Below, piece after piece: positions 8,661-16,602 of a stretch of 27,083 bases of DNA. Location of the stretch: the NCBI GenBank assembly GCA_015661135.1, contig JACVXW010000020.1, positions 1 to 27,083 of the forward strand, in the 5' to 3' direction. Source of the stretch: Chloroflexota bacterium (GTDB taxonomy: Bacteria > Chloroflexota > Limnocylindria > Limnocylindrales > CSP1-4). The translations under genes and the position numbers were made by a program. The notes under the pieces were generated by a model that was not told where the DNA came from, did no database searches, and was given only the letters and a program-made list of their open reading frames with translations. How positions within the stretch are numbered: the stretch's first letter is position 1; each line of letters begins with the position of its first letter.

Positions 8661-9407
8661 TCAAGATTCGCTTAGGGCGTGGGCTCGGGTGTCGGAGTCG
8701 GGGTGGGGTCGGGTGTTGGAGTCGGGGTGGGGTCGGGTGTCGGAGTCGGGGTGGGGTCGGGTGTCGGAGTCGGGGTGGGGTCGGGGTACCGGGGTCGCCC
8801 CGGGCGGCAGCGTCGGCGTCGGGCGAGGGGTCGGGCGAGGGGTCGGGCGAGGGGTCGGGCGAGGGGTGGATCGCGGCGCAAGTGTCGGTGTGGGAGTTGG
8901 AACCGGGGTCGGCGTGGCTTCGATCCCCGGGATGAGGCTCGGATCGAGGATCGGGCCGATCGTGGGGAGGTCCGCTGCACCAGGCGCCTCGGTCTCTCCG
9001 GCGAGACCTTCAGTCGAGAGGCCCGCTGACGCGCCCGACGGGCTCACCGCCGTCAGACCCCGGCGGTCGGACAGAACTCCCTGGGCCACGAGCGCGACGA
9101 GGAGGACGACGAATAGCAGTCCAGACGCGTCCCGCCACAGAACGATGCGACGCGTCCCGGTTGAGATGACTGGGCGGGCACGCGGAGCCATCCGCGCCCG
9201 ATCAGTGGCCTCGGGCGCCATCGATCCAACGCCAACCGGACCCGACGCCACGGTCCCCGGAGCCGGGCCGTCGCTGTCATGAGCCGGACCGGGCGGAAGC
9301 GAGCTGGGTCGATCGGTGGCGCCGATCCGCCAGGCCAGATCCTCGAGAGAAATGGCCTCCTCGCCGGGCACCTCCGGCGGCCGGGCCTGCCGGCGCCAAG
9401 GGATCAT
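8661..9407 (-). CDS. Single-pass membrane protein with Pro/Thr repeat tail; probable frameshift in tail
   Basis: I do not recognise a family. The 248-residue protein has a charged N-terminal part (MIPWRRQARPPEVPGEEAIS), one membrane helix at about residues 95-112 (SGLLFVVLLVALVAQGVL) and a low-complexity outer tail rich in Thr-Pro and Arg-Pro. Up to residue 208 the tail is TPRP/PTPTP-like, then it turns into a HPDSDTRP repeat. Read one frame over from about 8790, the same DNA gives DPTPTPTP repeats that stop at a TAA right after the repeat (8672). A one-base indel in the C run near 8785 is therefore likely. The ATG overlaps the stop of the upstream transferase gene (TGATG). A cell-surface or wall-spanning role is only a guess. 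Confidence 0.7.
   Translation of the reverse strand: MIPWRRQARPPEVPGEEAISLEDLAWRIGATDRPSSLPPGPAHDSDGPAPGTVASGPVGVGSMAPEATDRARMAPRARPVISTGTRRIVLWRDASGLLFVVLLVALVAQGVLSDRRGLTAVSPSGASAGLSTEGLAGETEAPGAADLPTIGPILDPSLIPGIEATPTPVPTPTPTLAPRSTPRPTPRPTPRPTPRPTPTLPPGATPVPRPHPDSDTRPHPDSDTRPHPDSNTRPHPDSDTRAHALSES
8685..8780. repeat. 24-base tandem repeat, four units
   Basis: Four near-identical 24-base units begin TCGGGTGTCGGAGTCGGGGT on the plus strand; unit 2 has one C-to-T change. The array lies in the 3' end of the Pro/Thr-tail gene. In one minus-strand frame it encodes PTPTPTPD units and in the annotated frame HPDSDTRP units. Such arrays change length easily. Confidence 0.9.
8821..8868. repeat. 12-base tandem repeat, four units
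   Basis: GGGCGAGGGGTC is repeated four times (the last base differs in unit 4) and encodes the TPRP units of the Pro/Thr tail in the annotated minus-strand frame. It lies about 40 bases from the 24-base array. Confidence 0.9.
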
Positions 9408-10510
9408 CAGTCCGCGTCGCCTTCGTAGGATCCCGGCTCGAGCGCCTCGCGGGCCCCTCGCGTGAGCACGAAGAGCACCAGCCCGAACGCCACGAGGGCG
9501 CCGAGAAACGCGTACACCTGTGTCGCCGTCGAAACGAGGAGCGACATCGCGCCGAGGATCCCGCAGATCGCATAAATCAGCAACACCGTGCCCCGATGCC
9601 CGAGGCCCAGGTCCAGCAGGCGGTGGTGGATGTGGCCGCGATCCGGCGTGAACGGGGATCGGCCGGCGAGCAGGCGCCGAACGATGACCCAGAACGTGTC
9701 GATGATCGGAACCCCGAGGACAAGCACCGCGACTACCACCTTGGCCGCCCCGATGATCGACAGGATGGCAAGGGTGTAGCCCATGAACATGACGCCCGTC
9801 GTGCCCTGGAAGATGGATGCCGGCTGGAAGTTGAAGCGGAGGAACCCGAGCAGGGCGCCGGCCAGGACCACGCACAGGACGGCGACGAACGGCTGACCCA
9901 CCTGCGTGGTGAGGCTCAGGATCCCAAGGGTCACCGCCGCGATCAGCGCGATACCGGTGGACAGGCCATCGAGCCCGTCGATGAAGTTGATGCTGTTGAT
10001 CATCCCGACCACCCAGACGACCGTGAAGGCAAGCGCAAACGGCACGCCGAACGCGATGGTGCCCGGCCCGAACGGGTTGTTGATCGCGCCGACGGTCACG
10101 CCGAGGCCCACGGCGACGCCCGCCAGCACGAGCTGGCCCAGGAGCTGCCAGCGCGCACGGAGATCGAAGAGATCGTCCATCGCGCCGATCATCGCGGCCA
10201 GGGCCCCGCCACCGAACAGCGCGACCAGCTCGGCCGACGTGATGGAGCCGGGCGCGGGCATCGGCCCGATCTGATCGCGGAACGCCGTGAGACCGCCGCC
10301 CACGATCAGGAAGGCGACGGCGACCGCGGCGCCGCCGCCTCTCGGAAGTGGCGTGGTGTTGACGCGGCGATGATCCGGTGCGTCCACGATCCCGCGCCGC
10401 CGGACGAGGGCGCGGACGACGGGTGTCAGCGCTAGCGCGACGATCGCCGCGGCGACGAAGCTCCCGACGAGCAGCGGGATGACGGCGCCAGCGCCGGCAA
10501 TGAAGGTCAC
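9407..10510 (-). CDS. wecA: WecA/TagO/MraY-family polyprenyl-phosphate glycosyl-1-phosphate transferase
   Basis: This family moves a sugar-1-phosphate (usually GlcNAc-1-P) from a UDP-sugar to undecaprenyl phosphate at the inner membrane to start surface polymers or cell-wall glycans. The 367-residue protein has about ten hydrophobic helices, the Asp-Asp pair in GAMDDLFDLRARWQ (residues 112-113), NSINFIDGLDGLSTG (172-186) and the HIHHRLLDLG motif (293-302) that separates WecA/TagO from MraY. The usual MGDxG motif, whose Asp binds Mg2+ in MraY, reads QGTTG here (Thr237, codon 9800-9802), so activity is not certain. It begins with GTG overlapping the glyA stop by four bases. Mycobacteria have rfe (wecA) at the same place before atpI. 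Confidence 0.88.
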   Translation of the reverse strand: MTFIAGAGAVIPLLVGSFVAAAIVALALTPVVRALVRRRGIVDAPDHRRVNTTPLPRGGGAAVAVAFLIVGGGLTAFRDQIGPMPAPGSITSAELVALFGGGALAAMIGAMDDLFDLRARWQLLGQLVLAGVAVGLGVTVGAINNPFGPGTIAFGVPFALAFTVVWVVGMINSINFIDGLDGLSTGIALIAAVTLGILSLTTQVGQPFVAVLCVVLAGALLGFLRFNFQPASIFQGTTGVMFMGYTLAILSIIGAAKVVVAVLVLGVPIIDTFWVIVRRLLAGRSPFTPDRGHIHHRLLDLGLGHRGTVLLIYAICGILGAMSLLVSTATQVYAFLGALVAFGLVLFVLTRGAREALEPGSYEGDAD

Positions 10511-11841
10511 GCCACCTCGTCGGGCAGGCCCGGGACGGGGAAGCGGCGGGTGATTCCGTCCACTTCGCCCGCCAACGCCGCCGTTGCACCTGGATCGTCG
10601 CGGTAGGCGATGGCGTCCGTGACGAGCCGGGCGATCGCCCGCATCTCGTCTGGGCCGAAGCCGCGGGTCGTGGCGGCCGGCGTGCCGATCCGGATCCCCG
10701 ACGACGTGTTCGGCGGCAGCGGATCGAACGGGATGGCGTTCTTGTTGACGGTGATCCCGATCGCGTCGAGGAGATGCTCGGCTTCCTTGCCCGTCACCCC
10801 CAGCGGCGTGACGTCGACGAGCATGAGGTGGTTGTCCGTGCCGCCGGAGACGACCTTGGCGCCCCGGGCGGCCAGCTCGGCGGCCAGCAGAACGGCGTTC
10901 TCGACGGTTCGAACCTGATCCCGCCGGAACTGCTGGCTTGCGGCGAGCAGGAGGCCCACGGCCTTGCCGGCGATCACGTGCATCAGCGGCCCACCCTGGA
11001 CCCCCGGGAAGACGCTCTTGTCGATCTGGGCGGCCAGGGTTCCCCTGACCATCGGGAAGTCCTCCCGGTCCACGGCGTCGGGCAGTTCGATCCGGCTGAA
11101 GATGAGTCCGCCGCGACCGCCGCGAAGGGTCTTGTGCGTGGTCGTCGTGACGATGTCGGCGTGCGGGAAGGGGCTGGGATGGACGTCCGCGGCCACCAGT
11201 CCCGCGATGTGGGCCATGTCCACGAAGAGCAGCGCGCCCACGCCATGAGCGATCGTCGCCATCCGTTCGAAGTCGAAGATCCGCGGGTAGGCGGAGGCCC
11301 CGGCGACGACCATCTTCGGCCGGACCTCCTTAGCGAGTGCCTCGAGGGCGTCGTAGTCGATCCTCCCCGTGCCTTCATCGACACCGTACGCGTGGACCTC
11401 GTACAGGCGGCCGGAAAAGTTCACCGGAGAGCCATGGGTGAGGTGCCCGCCGTGGGCAAGGTTCATCCCGAGGATCCGGTCGCCCGGCCGCAGCACGCTG
11501 AAGTAGGCGGCCATGTTGGCCTGGGCTCCCGAGTGCGGCTGGACGTTCACGTGCTCCGCCCCCGGGAAGAGCGCGAGCGCTCGTTGCTGGGCGAGTGTCT
11601 CCGCGATGTCGACGTACTCGCAGCCGCCGTAGTAGCGCTTGCCGGGCAATCCCTCGGCGTACTTGTTCGTGAGCCACGAGCCCTGGGCCTCCATCACCGC
11701 ACCGAACGTGTAGTTCTCGCTGGCAATGAGCTCGATCTTGTCGCGCTGGCGACGCCGCTCCTGGAGCATGGCGGCCCACAACTCGGGGTCCACATCCCGG
11801 AGGGGAGCCCAGGCAATTCCCCGATCTGTCGCGGCGGTCAT
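10507..11841 (-). CDS. glyA: Serine hydroxymethyltransferase
   Basis: This PLP enzyme converts serine and tetrahydrofolate to glycine and 5,10-methylene-THF, feeding one-carbon metabolism. The 444-residue protein shows KIELIASENYTF near residue 35, TNKYAEGLPGKRYYGGCE (59-75), HGGHLTHGSPVNFSG (130-144) and the PLP lysine in VTTTTHKTLRGGRGG (Lys237). The ATG at 11841 follows AGGAGG by about ten bases, so an in-frame start 18 codons upstream is less likely. Bacillus also has glyA between the prfA-prmC-ywlC block and the atp operon, so the position is conserved. Confidence 0.97.
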   Translation of the reverse strand: MTAATDRGIAWAPLRDVDPELWAAMLQERRRQRDKIELIASENYTFGAVMEAQGSWLTNKYAEGLPGKRYYGGCEYVDIAETLAQQRALALFPGAEHVNVQPHSGAQANMAAYFSVLRPGDRILGMNLAHGGHLTHGSPVNFSGRLYEVHAYGVDEGTGRIDYDALEALAKEVRPKMVVAGASAYPRIFDFERMATIAHGVGALLFVDMAHIAGLVAADVHPSPFPHADIVTTTTHKTLRGGRGGLIFSRIELPDAVDREDFPMVRGTLAAQIDKSVFPGVQGGPLMHVIAGKAVGLLLAASQQFRRDQVRTVENAVLLAAELAARGAKVVSGGTDNHLMLVDVTPLGVTGKEAEHLLDAIGITVNKNAIPFDPLPPNTSSGIRIGTPAATTRGFGPDEMRAIARLVTDAIAYRDDPGATAALAGEVDGITRRFPVPGLPDEVA

Positions 11842-11906
11842 TGCGGTGCGCTCCTCCTGCTCTCGCGGCTCGGCGGCGCGGGTATCGTCCCACACTCCCC
11901 GGGAGG

Positions 11907-13430
11907 CTACGGAGATCCTTCCCCTCGCGGGCCCGTGGCGCCTCGCGCGATGACGGCCCGGATCAGCAGCTCATCGAGCGCGCCGACCCGGAGGATTGCC
12001 ACCGGATCCATTGTCGTGTCCACGACCGTCGATGGAAGGGAGCCGGGCGTCCGGCCGCCATCGAGGACGAGATCAACGGTATTGCCGAGCTGCTCCACGA
12101 CGCTCGCCGCATCGAGCGCGTCCGGATGGCCCGACAGGTTCGCCGATGTGGTCGGCAGTGGACCCACGGTCGCGGCGAGCGCACGCGGCGCGGCGTGATC
12201 GGGGAGCCGGACGCCGATCGTGGGCGCGCCGCCGGTGAGGACCGCGGGCAGGTTGGCCTCTGGGCGAGCCTGGAGCACGAGCGTCAGCGGTCCGGGCCAG
12301 AACGCTTCGGCGAGGGCGGCCGCCGCAGGCGTCCACATACCCACGCTCGAGGCCTGCGACGGCTCGGCGAGGAGCAGGGCGATCCCCTTTTCCGGTGGTC
12401 GCTGCTTCACGCGGAACAGTCGCTCGATCCCGCCGGGTGTCGACAACGCCACGGCGATCCCGTACACGGTGTCCGTGGGCAGGGCCACGACACCGCCACT
12501 GCGAAGCACGGCGACGGCCGCTGCCCGCCCGGCTGCGTCATCCGGAAGGACCCGTGGCCCGTGCGCCGGCGCCGTCGCGAGGGCAAGCCGCTCGATGATC
12601 TCCGCGGCACCTTCCGACCGGATCGACGGGGCGACGTAGCGCGCGGCCGCGAGCAGGGCCGCCGGACCGTGCGGCATCGCCGTCCCGTGCCCCACCGCGG
12701 CCAGCATCTCGACGTCGTTCAGCTGATCGCCGATCGCCAGGACCTGCCCGAGTGGGATCCCATGGCGCCGGGCCAGCCAGCGGACGGCCCGGCCCTTGGA
12801 AACGCCGGGCGCCACGAACTCCAGGAACCGCGGGTGCGCCACGGTCACCTCCGCGCGGCCCGCGAACCGCCGGCGGGCCTCGTCCAGGAGTGCGATCGGC
12901 ATGCCGGGCGGTCCCACGGCCACGACCTTCGTGATCGGGTGGCGGATCCACGCGTACAGGTCCGGGACCCGCACCGCCAGCGTCCCGAGGAACGCGGAGT
13001 AGTCGTCCACCTGGGGATCGTCCGCCCGGATGATGAGCTGCTCCAGGTGGCTCGCATGCGGGTCCAGCCCCACCGACGAGCTCCACGCCACCGCTTCCCG
13101 GGCGATCGCGGGCAGCATGGGCGTGTGGAGGAGCAATCTGCCGACGCCGTCCGCGCGGTCGGTCATCTCGCGCGCCAGCGCGCCCTGGTACCCGACCACT
13201 GGATCGCGCAGCCCGAGCAACCCCGCAAAACGCACGGCGGACGAGGTCATCCGGCCGGTTACCAGCGAGACCCGGATCCCACGGTGCACTGCCCGGCCGA
13301 TGGCCGCGCGCGTGCGTTCCCCGATCGCAAGGTCGTCGTCGACGAGGGTGCCGTCGATGTCAAGGGCGATCATCCGGATCGGGAAGACGGGCGCCTCGGA
13401 TCGGGGGGCGAATGGCCGAACCACGGTCAA
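11907..13430 (-). CDS. tsaC: Fusion of a HAD-IIB (Cof-type) phosphatase and a TsaC/YrdC threonylcarbamoyl-AMP synthase
   Basis: Two enzymes are joined in a 507-residue protein. Residues 20-285 are a Cof-type HAD phosphatase with motif I LDIDGTLVDDD (Asp24, Asp26), the cap domain, SKGRAV (Lys212) and GDQLNDVEML (234-243). Residues 296-495 are a YrdC domain with PTDTVYGI (318-325), VKQRPPEKGI (341-350), WPGPLTLVL, TTSANLSG (427-434) and PSTVVD (466-471). This domain makes threonylcarbamoyl-AMP for the tRNA t6A modification; the extra Sua5 domain is missing. The gene lies at the normal sua5 position after prmC. The TTG at 13430 overlaps the prmC stop (TTGA); a GTG at 13424 or ATG at 13373 are alternatives. 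The HAD substrate is unknown. Confidence 0.92.
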   Translation of the reverse strand: MTVVRPFAPRSEAPVFPIRMIALDIDGTLVDDDLAIGERTRAAIGRAVHRGIRVSLVTGRMTSSAVRFAGLLGLRDPVVGYQGALAREMTDRADGVGRLLLHTPMLPAIAREAVAWSSSVGLDPHASHLEQLIIRADDPQVDDYSAFLGTLAVRVPDLYAWIRHPITKVVAVGPPGMPIALLDEARRRFAGRAEVTVAHPRFLEFVAPGVSKGRAVRWLARRHGIPLGQVLAIGDQLNDVEMLAAVGHGTAMPHGPAALLAAARYVAPSIRSEGAAEIIERLALATAPAHGPRVLPDDAAGRAAAVAVLRSGGVVALPTDTVYGIAVALSTPGGIERLFRVKQRPPEKGIALLLAEPSQASSVGMWTPAAAALAEAFWPGPLTLVLQARPEANLPAVLTGGAPTIGVRLPDHAAPRALAATVGPLPTTSANLSGHPDALDAASVVEQLGNTVDLVLDGGRTPGSLPSTVVDTTMDPVAILRVGALDELLIRAVIARGATGPRGEGSP

Positions 13431-14335
13431 GGCTCGATGCGCTCGACGCGCTTGATCCGGGCGACGCGCGGCAGGCCGGCCAGATCACGCTCCACGACGC
13501 CGGTCCACCGGCCGGGCATCTCGGTGACGGCCGCGAGGATCCCGGCCTCCTGGTCCGCCCCGATCTCGAGCAGTGCCACCCCGCGCTCCGCGAGGACATC
13601 GGGCAGCAGCGCCAGGAGGCGCCGGATGACGGCCAACCCGTCGTGTCCCCCGTCGAGCGCATGCCGCGGCTCGAACGACGTTGCGACCGGCAGGGTCGCC
13701 AGGACGTCGGTCCGCACGTACGGCAGGTTCGCGAGAACGAGATCGAACGGGGCTTCGTCGCCCGGCACGAGGTCTGCAGCGCGAAATCGCGCGCGATCGC
13801 CAACTGCGTGTCCGACCGCGTTCTCGCGGGCCAGTTCCAGGGCGTCCGGCGCGTCGTCCGTGGCCAGGATGTCCACCTCGTCGAGCATCCGTCGCCGTCG
13901 GAGCCGCACGGCGAGCGCGACCGCGATCGCCCCGCTCCCGGTCCCCACGTCCACGACGCGCAGCGGGGGCTCGCCCCCCTCCCGGGGCCCCTCCACGAGC
14001 CGGCGAGTGATCTCCGCCTCGGCCAACTCCACCAGCCGCTCCGTCTCGGGACGCGGGATCAGCGCCCGCGCGTCAGACGCGAACGCCAGGCCCAGAACCT
14101 CCTTGACACCACGCAGATACGCCACCGGCTCGCCGGCCTCGCGGCGGACGAGCGCCTCGGCGAACCGCGCCGCGGCCCCGTCCCCGACGGGCGCCTCAGG
14201 ATGGGCGATCACCCCGGTCCGGTCCACGCCGAGGACCGCTGCCAGCAGGACCTCGGCATCCAGCCGTGCCGTGTCCGAACCGGAACGCCGCAGCCGCTCA
14301 ACGGCATCGCGGAGGAGGGCGTCGACGGTCGCCAC
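13427..14335 (-). CDS. prmC: Peptide chain release factor N5-glutamine methyltransferase PrmC (HemK)
   Basis: PrmC methylates the Gln of the GGQ motif in release factors RF1 and RF2, using S-adenosylmethionine. The 302-residue protein has the N-terminal helical domain with RREAGEPVAYLRG, then IPRPETERLVE (93-103), the SAM-binding VVDVGTGSGAIAVALA (127-142) and the catalytic tetrapeptide at residues 203-206. That tetrapeptide is NLPY instead of the usual NPPY. The substrate gene prfA lies directly upstream (9-base gap), which strongly supports the assignment. The start is GTG with no clear ribosome site, so coupling to prfA is likely. Confidence 0.95.
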   Translation of the reverse strand: MATVDALLRDAVERLRRSGSDTARLDAEVLLAAVLGVDRTGVIAHPEAPVGDGAAARFAEALVRREAGEPVAYLRGVKEVLGLAFASDARALIPRPETERLVELAEAEITRRLVEGPREGGEPPLRVVDVGTGSGAIAVALAVRLRRRRMLDEVDILATDDAPDALELARENAVGHAVGDRARFRAADLVPGDEAPFDLVLANLPYVRTDVLATLPVATSFEPRHALDGGHDGLAVIRRLLALLPDVLAERGVALLEIGADQEAGILAAVTEMPGRWTGVVERDLAGLPRVARIKRVERIEP

Positions 14336-14344
14336 GGCGTGCCG

Positions 14345-15445
14345 TCAGCCGGCCGGCGCTTCGGCCTCGACGAACGCGGCGAGCCGCTCCGCCTGGTCCG
14401 TGGTGATGAGCGTGTCGATCAGCCGGTCCAGGTCCCCGTCAATGACCCCGGGCAGGTTCGGGAGACTCACGTGGACGCGGTGGTCCGTCACTCGATCCTG
14501 GGGGAAGTTGTAGGTCCGGATCTTGTCGGCTCGATCGCCCGAGCCGATCATCGAGCGCCGGGCCACCGAGTCTGCCTCGCGCTGGCGCCGCCGTTCGGCG
14601 TCCACGAGCCGGGCGCGGAGGACGGCCAGCGCCTTGGCCTTGTTCTTGTGCTGGCTCTTCTCGTCCTGGATTTCGACCACAAGCCCGCTCGGCAGGTGCG
14701 TGATCCGGACCGCCGAATCCGTCGTGTTGACGGACTGGCCGCCCGGTCCGGACGAGCGCTTGACGTCGATCCTCAGGTCGCGGTCCTCGTCGATCTCGAT
14801 CTCCGTCGCCTCGACGGCCGGCAGGACGACAACGGTCGCGGTCGAGGTATGGAGTCGACCGGACGATTCGGTCGCGGGGACGCGCTGGACGCGGTGCGTC
14901 CCGCCCTCGAACTTCAGGCGCGAGAAGGCGCCGTCGCCGGCGATCTCCACGATCGCCTCCTTCAGCCCACCGATGCCGGTCTCGTTGAAGCTCATGACCT
15001 CGGCCCGGAAGCGGTGGCGTTCGGCGTAGCGGAGGTACATCCGGAGCAGCTCGGACGCGAAGAGGGCCGCCTCCTCACCGCCGGCGCCGGCCCGGATCTC
15101 CAGGATGAGGTTGCCGTCATCTTCCGGATCGCGAGGCAGGAGGAGCACCTTGAGCTCCTCTACCAGCCGCGTCTCGTCCGCCTCAAGGCGGTCGACCTCC
15201 TCGCGGGCCATCGCCCGCAGCTCGTCGTCCGTCTCGGCTTCGCGCATCTCGCGGGCTCCGGCCAGCTCCGCCCGGGTATCGGCGAGGCGCCGGTATGCCG
15301 CGACCACCGGCTCCAGGCGGGAGAGCTCCCGGCCCAGCCGGCGAATGGCATCGGGATCCGCGCTCGTCTCCGGTCGAACGAGCTGCGCCTGAACGTCGTC
15401 GTACTGGCGGGCGACCTCGGCGAGCTTGGCCTCCAGGCCGGTCAT
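14345..15445 (-). CDS. prfA: Peptide chain release factor 1
   Basis: RF1 reads UAA and UAG in the ribosomal A site and triggers peptide release. The 366-residue protein has the coiled N-terminal domain, the IRAGAGGEEAALFA segment (117-130), the tripeptide anticodon PAT at 190-192 in VQRVPATESSGRLHTSTATV (RF2 would have SPF), and the catalytic GGQ at 235-237 in RSSGPGGQSVNTTDSAVR. The ATG overlaps the stop of the DUF1385 gene (ATGA), and prmC follows. Genes in this window end mainly in TGA, which needs RF2 from elsewhere. Confidence 0.97.
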   Translation of the reverse strand: MTGLEAKLAEVARQYDDVQAQLVRPETSADPDAIRRLGRELSRLEPVVAAYRRLADTRAELAGAREMREAETDDELRAMAREEVDRLEADETRLVEELKVLLLPRDPEDDGNLILEIRAGAGGEEAALFASELLRMYLRYAERHRFRAEVMSFNETGIGGLKEAIVEIAGDGAFSRLKFEGGTHRVQRVPATESSGRLHTSTATVVVLPAVEATEIEIDEDRDLRIDVKRSSGPGGQSVNTTDSAVRITHLPSGLVVEIQDEKSQHKNKAKALAVLRARLVDAERRRQREADSVARRSMIGSGDRADKIRTYNFPQDRVTDHRVHVSLPNLPGVIDGDLDRLIDTLITTDQAERLAAFVEAEAPAG

Positions 15446-16281
15446 GCCGTCGCGACGGCGGGCACCACCAGGTCCAGGGGGGACCGTTCGGGCATCTCGG
15501 ACCCGTCGGGTACCGTCTCGCCATCAGCCTGGAGCGCCTGCTGCATGGACACGATCGCGACCTCGATCTGGTCGTCCGTGGGCTGCTTCGTCGTGATCAT
15601 CTGGACGAGGATCCCGGGCCACATCATCGCCCTGACCACCCGATTGCCGCGATGGCGGGCGCCCCAGCGGAGGACCTCATAGCCGAGGGCGGCCAGGACG
15701 GGGATCAGGAGAATCCGGCTGACGACCATCACCGGCAGCGACTGCCGGCCCACCAGGCTGAAGGCGATGATCGAGAGCGCGATCAGCACGACCAGGAACT
15801 CCGTCCCGCAGCGTGGATGGGCCGTCGGGTAGCGGCGCACGTTCGCCGTCGTGAGCGCGTTGCCTGCTTCCAGGGCATGAATCGTCATGTGCTCGGCGCC
15901 GTGGTACTGAAAGACGCGGGCGATGTCCGGCGCCCGCGAGATCAGGGCGAGGTAGCCAAGGAAGATCGCGACCCGGACCAGGCCCTCAACGAGGTGCTGG
16001 ACGACGCCCTGCTCGATGTTCGCGGTGGTGAAGCTGGCGATGAACAGCGGGAGCAGGAAGAAGAGCCAGCGGGTGCCGACAACGAGCGTCTCGTACAGCA
16101 CGACCAGACCACGAACGAGCGGAGCGGAGGCGAGCTTCCAGCCGTGCGGTCCACTGGTGAGCGGCTCGGCGGCCCACACGATCCGCCCGTCCGGGTGCCG
16201 GAACGCGACGGCGATCGCATTGCGCCCGCGCATGAGGACGCCTTCGATGAGTGCCTGACCGCCGTAGCTGAACCGTGCCAT
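15442..16281 (-). CDS. DUF1385 membrane protein (YqhQ-like)
   Basis: This 279-residue protein belongs to DUF1385, a membrane family of unknown function also called YqhQ in Bacillus. It has the opening ARFSYGGQALIEGVLMRG (residues 2-19), the motif YHGAEHMTIHALE near residue 129, RYPTAHPRCGTEFLV near 150 and about four membrane helices. The His, Cys and Glu in these motifs suggest metal binding, but no activity is known to me. A longer frame reaches 16413, but the family start is the ATG at 16281. The family is often found between rpmE and prfA in Gram-positive genomes, as here, so it is probably part of a translation-linked operon. Confidence 0.9.
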   Translation of the reverse strand: MARFSYGGQALIEGVLMRGRNAIAVAFRHPDGRIVWAAEPLTSGPHGWKLASAPLVRGLVVLYETLVVGTRWLFFLLPLFIASFTTANIEQGVVQHLVEGLVRVAIFLGYLALISRAPDIARVFQYHGAEHMTIHALEAGNALTTANVRRYPTAHPRCGTEFLVVLIALSIIAFSLVGRQSLPVMVVSRILLIPVLAALGYEVLRWGARHRGNRVVRAMMWPGILVQMITTKQPTDDQIEVAIVSMQQALQADGETVPDGSEMPERSPLDLVVPAVATA

Positions 16282-16313
16282 CTCGGGAAGTCTAGCGGCC
16301 CGGTTCCCGGGGA

Positions 16314-16529
16314 TCAGCCAGCGCGAACCTGGCGCTCCAGGCGCTTCTGGAACCGCTCGACCTGACCGGCCGTGTCGATGATCGTCTGCTTGCCCGTGTA
16401 GAACGGGTGGCACTTGCCGCAGACGTCAACGCGCAGTTCGGTCCGGGTGGACCCGACCGTCCACTCGCTGCCGCACGAACCGCAGTGGACGCTCGCCTGG
16501 TGGTACTTGGGATGGATCTCGGGCTTCAA
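16314..16529 (-). CDS. rpmE: Ribosomal protein L31, zinc-binding form (TTG start)
   Basis: This is the large-subunit protein L31 that bridges to the small subunit. The 71-residue product begins with the family start KPEIHPKY, and the only start codon at that place is TTG at 16529, with AGGAG about seven bases upstream. The zinc ligands are Cys16 and Cys19 (HCGSCGSEW) and Cys37 and Cys40 (VCGKCHPFYTGKQ). It is therefore the zinc-containing form, which some bacteria replace with a Cys-free copy under zinc limitation. An open frame further upstream is low-quality sequence and not part of the protein. Confidence 0.95.
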   Translation of the reverse strand: MKPEIHPKYHQASVHCGSCGSEWTVGSTRTELRVDVCGKCHPFYTGKQTIIDTAGQVERFQKRLERQVRAG

Positions 16530-16554
16530 AGGTGCTCTCCTCGTCGCCGTCCGA

Positions 16555-16574
16555 GCGGGGGCACGATGCCCCGC
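16555..16574 (-). promoter_or_regulatory. GC-rich hairpin between rpmA and rpmE
   Basis: On the minus strand GCGGGGCA, loop TCG and TGCCCCCGC form a stem of at least six perfect pairs (GGGGCA/TGCCCC) extended by GC with one bulged C. No T-run follows, so it is not a normal intrinsic terminator. It could be an RNA-processing or attenuation element that reduces read-through into rpmE. Confidence 0.5.
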
Positions 16575-16602
16575 CGGTGGTCGCCGCTCGATGTGGGCTG
16601 GA

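Noticed and set aside
8685..8868. Tandem repeats considered as a CRISPR array.
   Set aside because: Units are 24 and 12 bases, contiguous without unique spacers, and lie in a coding gene.
11841..15682. 890- and 756-codon plus-strand open frames.
   Set aside because: They are antisense shadows of the HAD-TsaC fusion, prmC and prfA, and have no recognisable domains.
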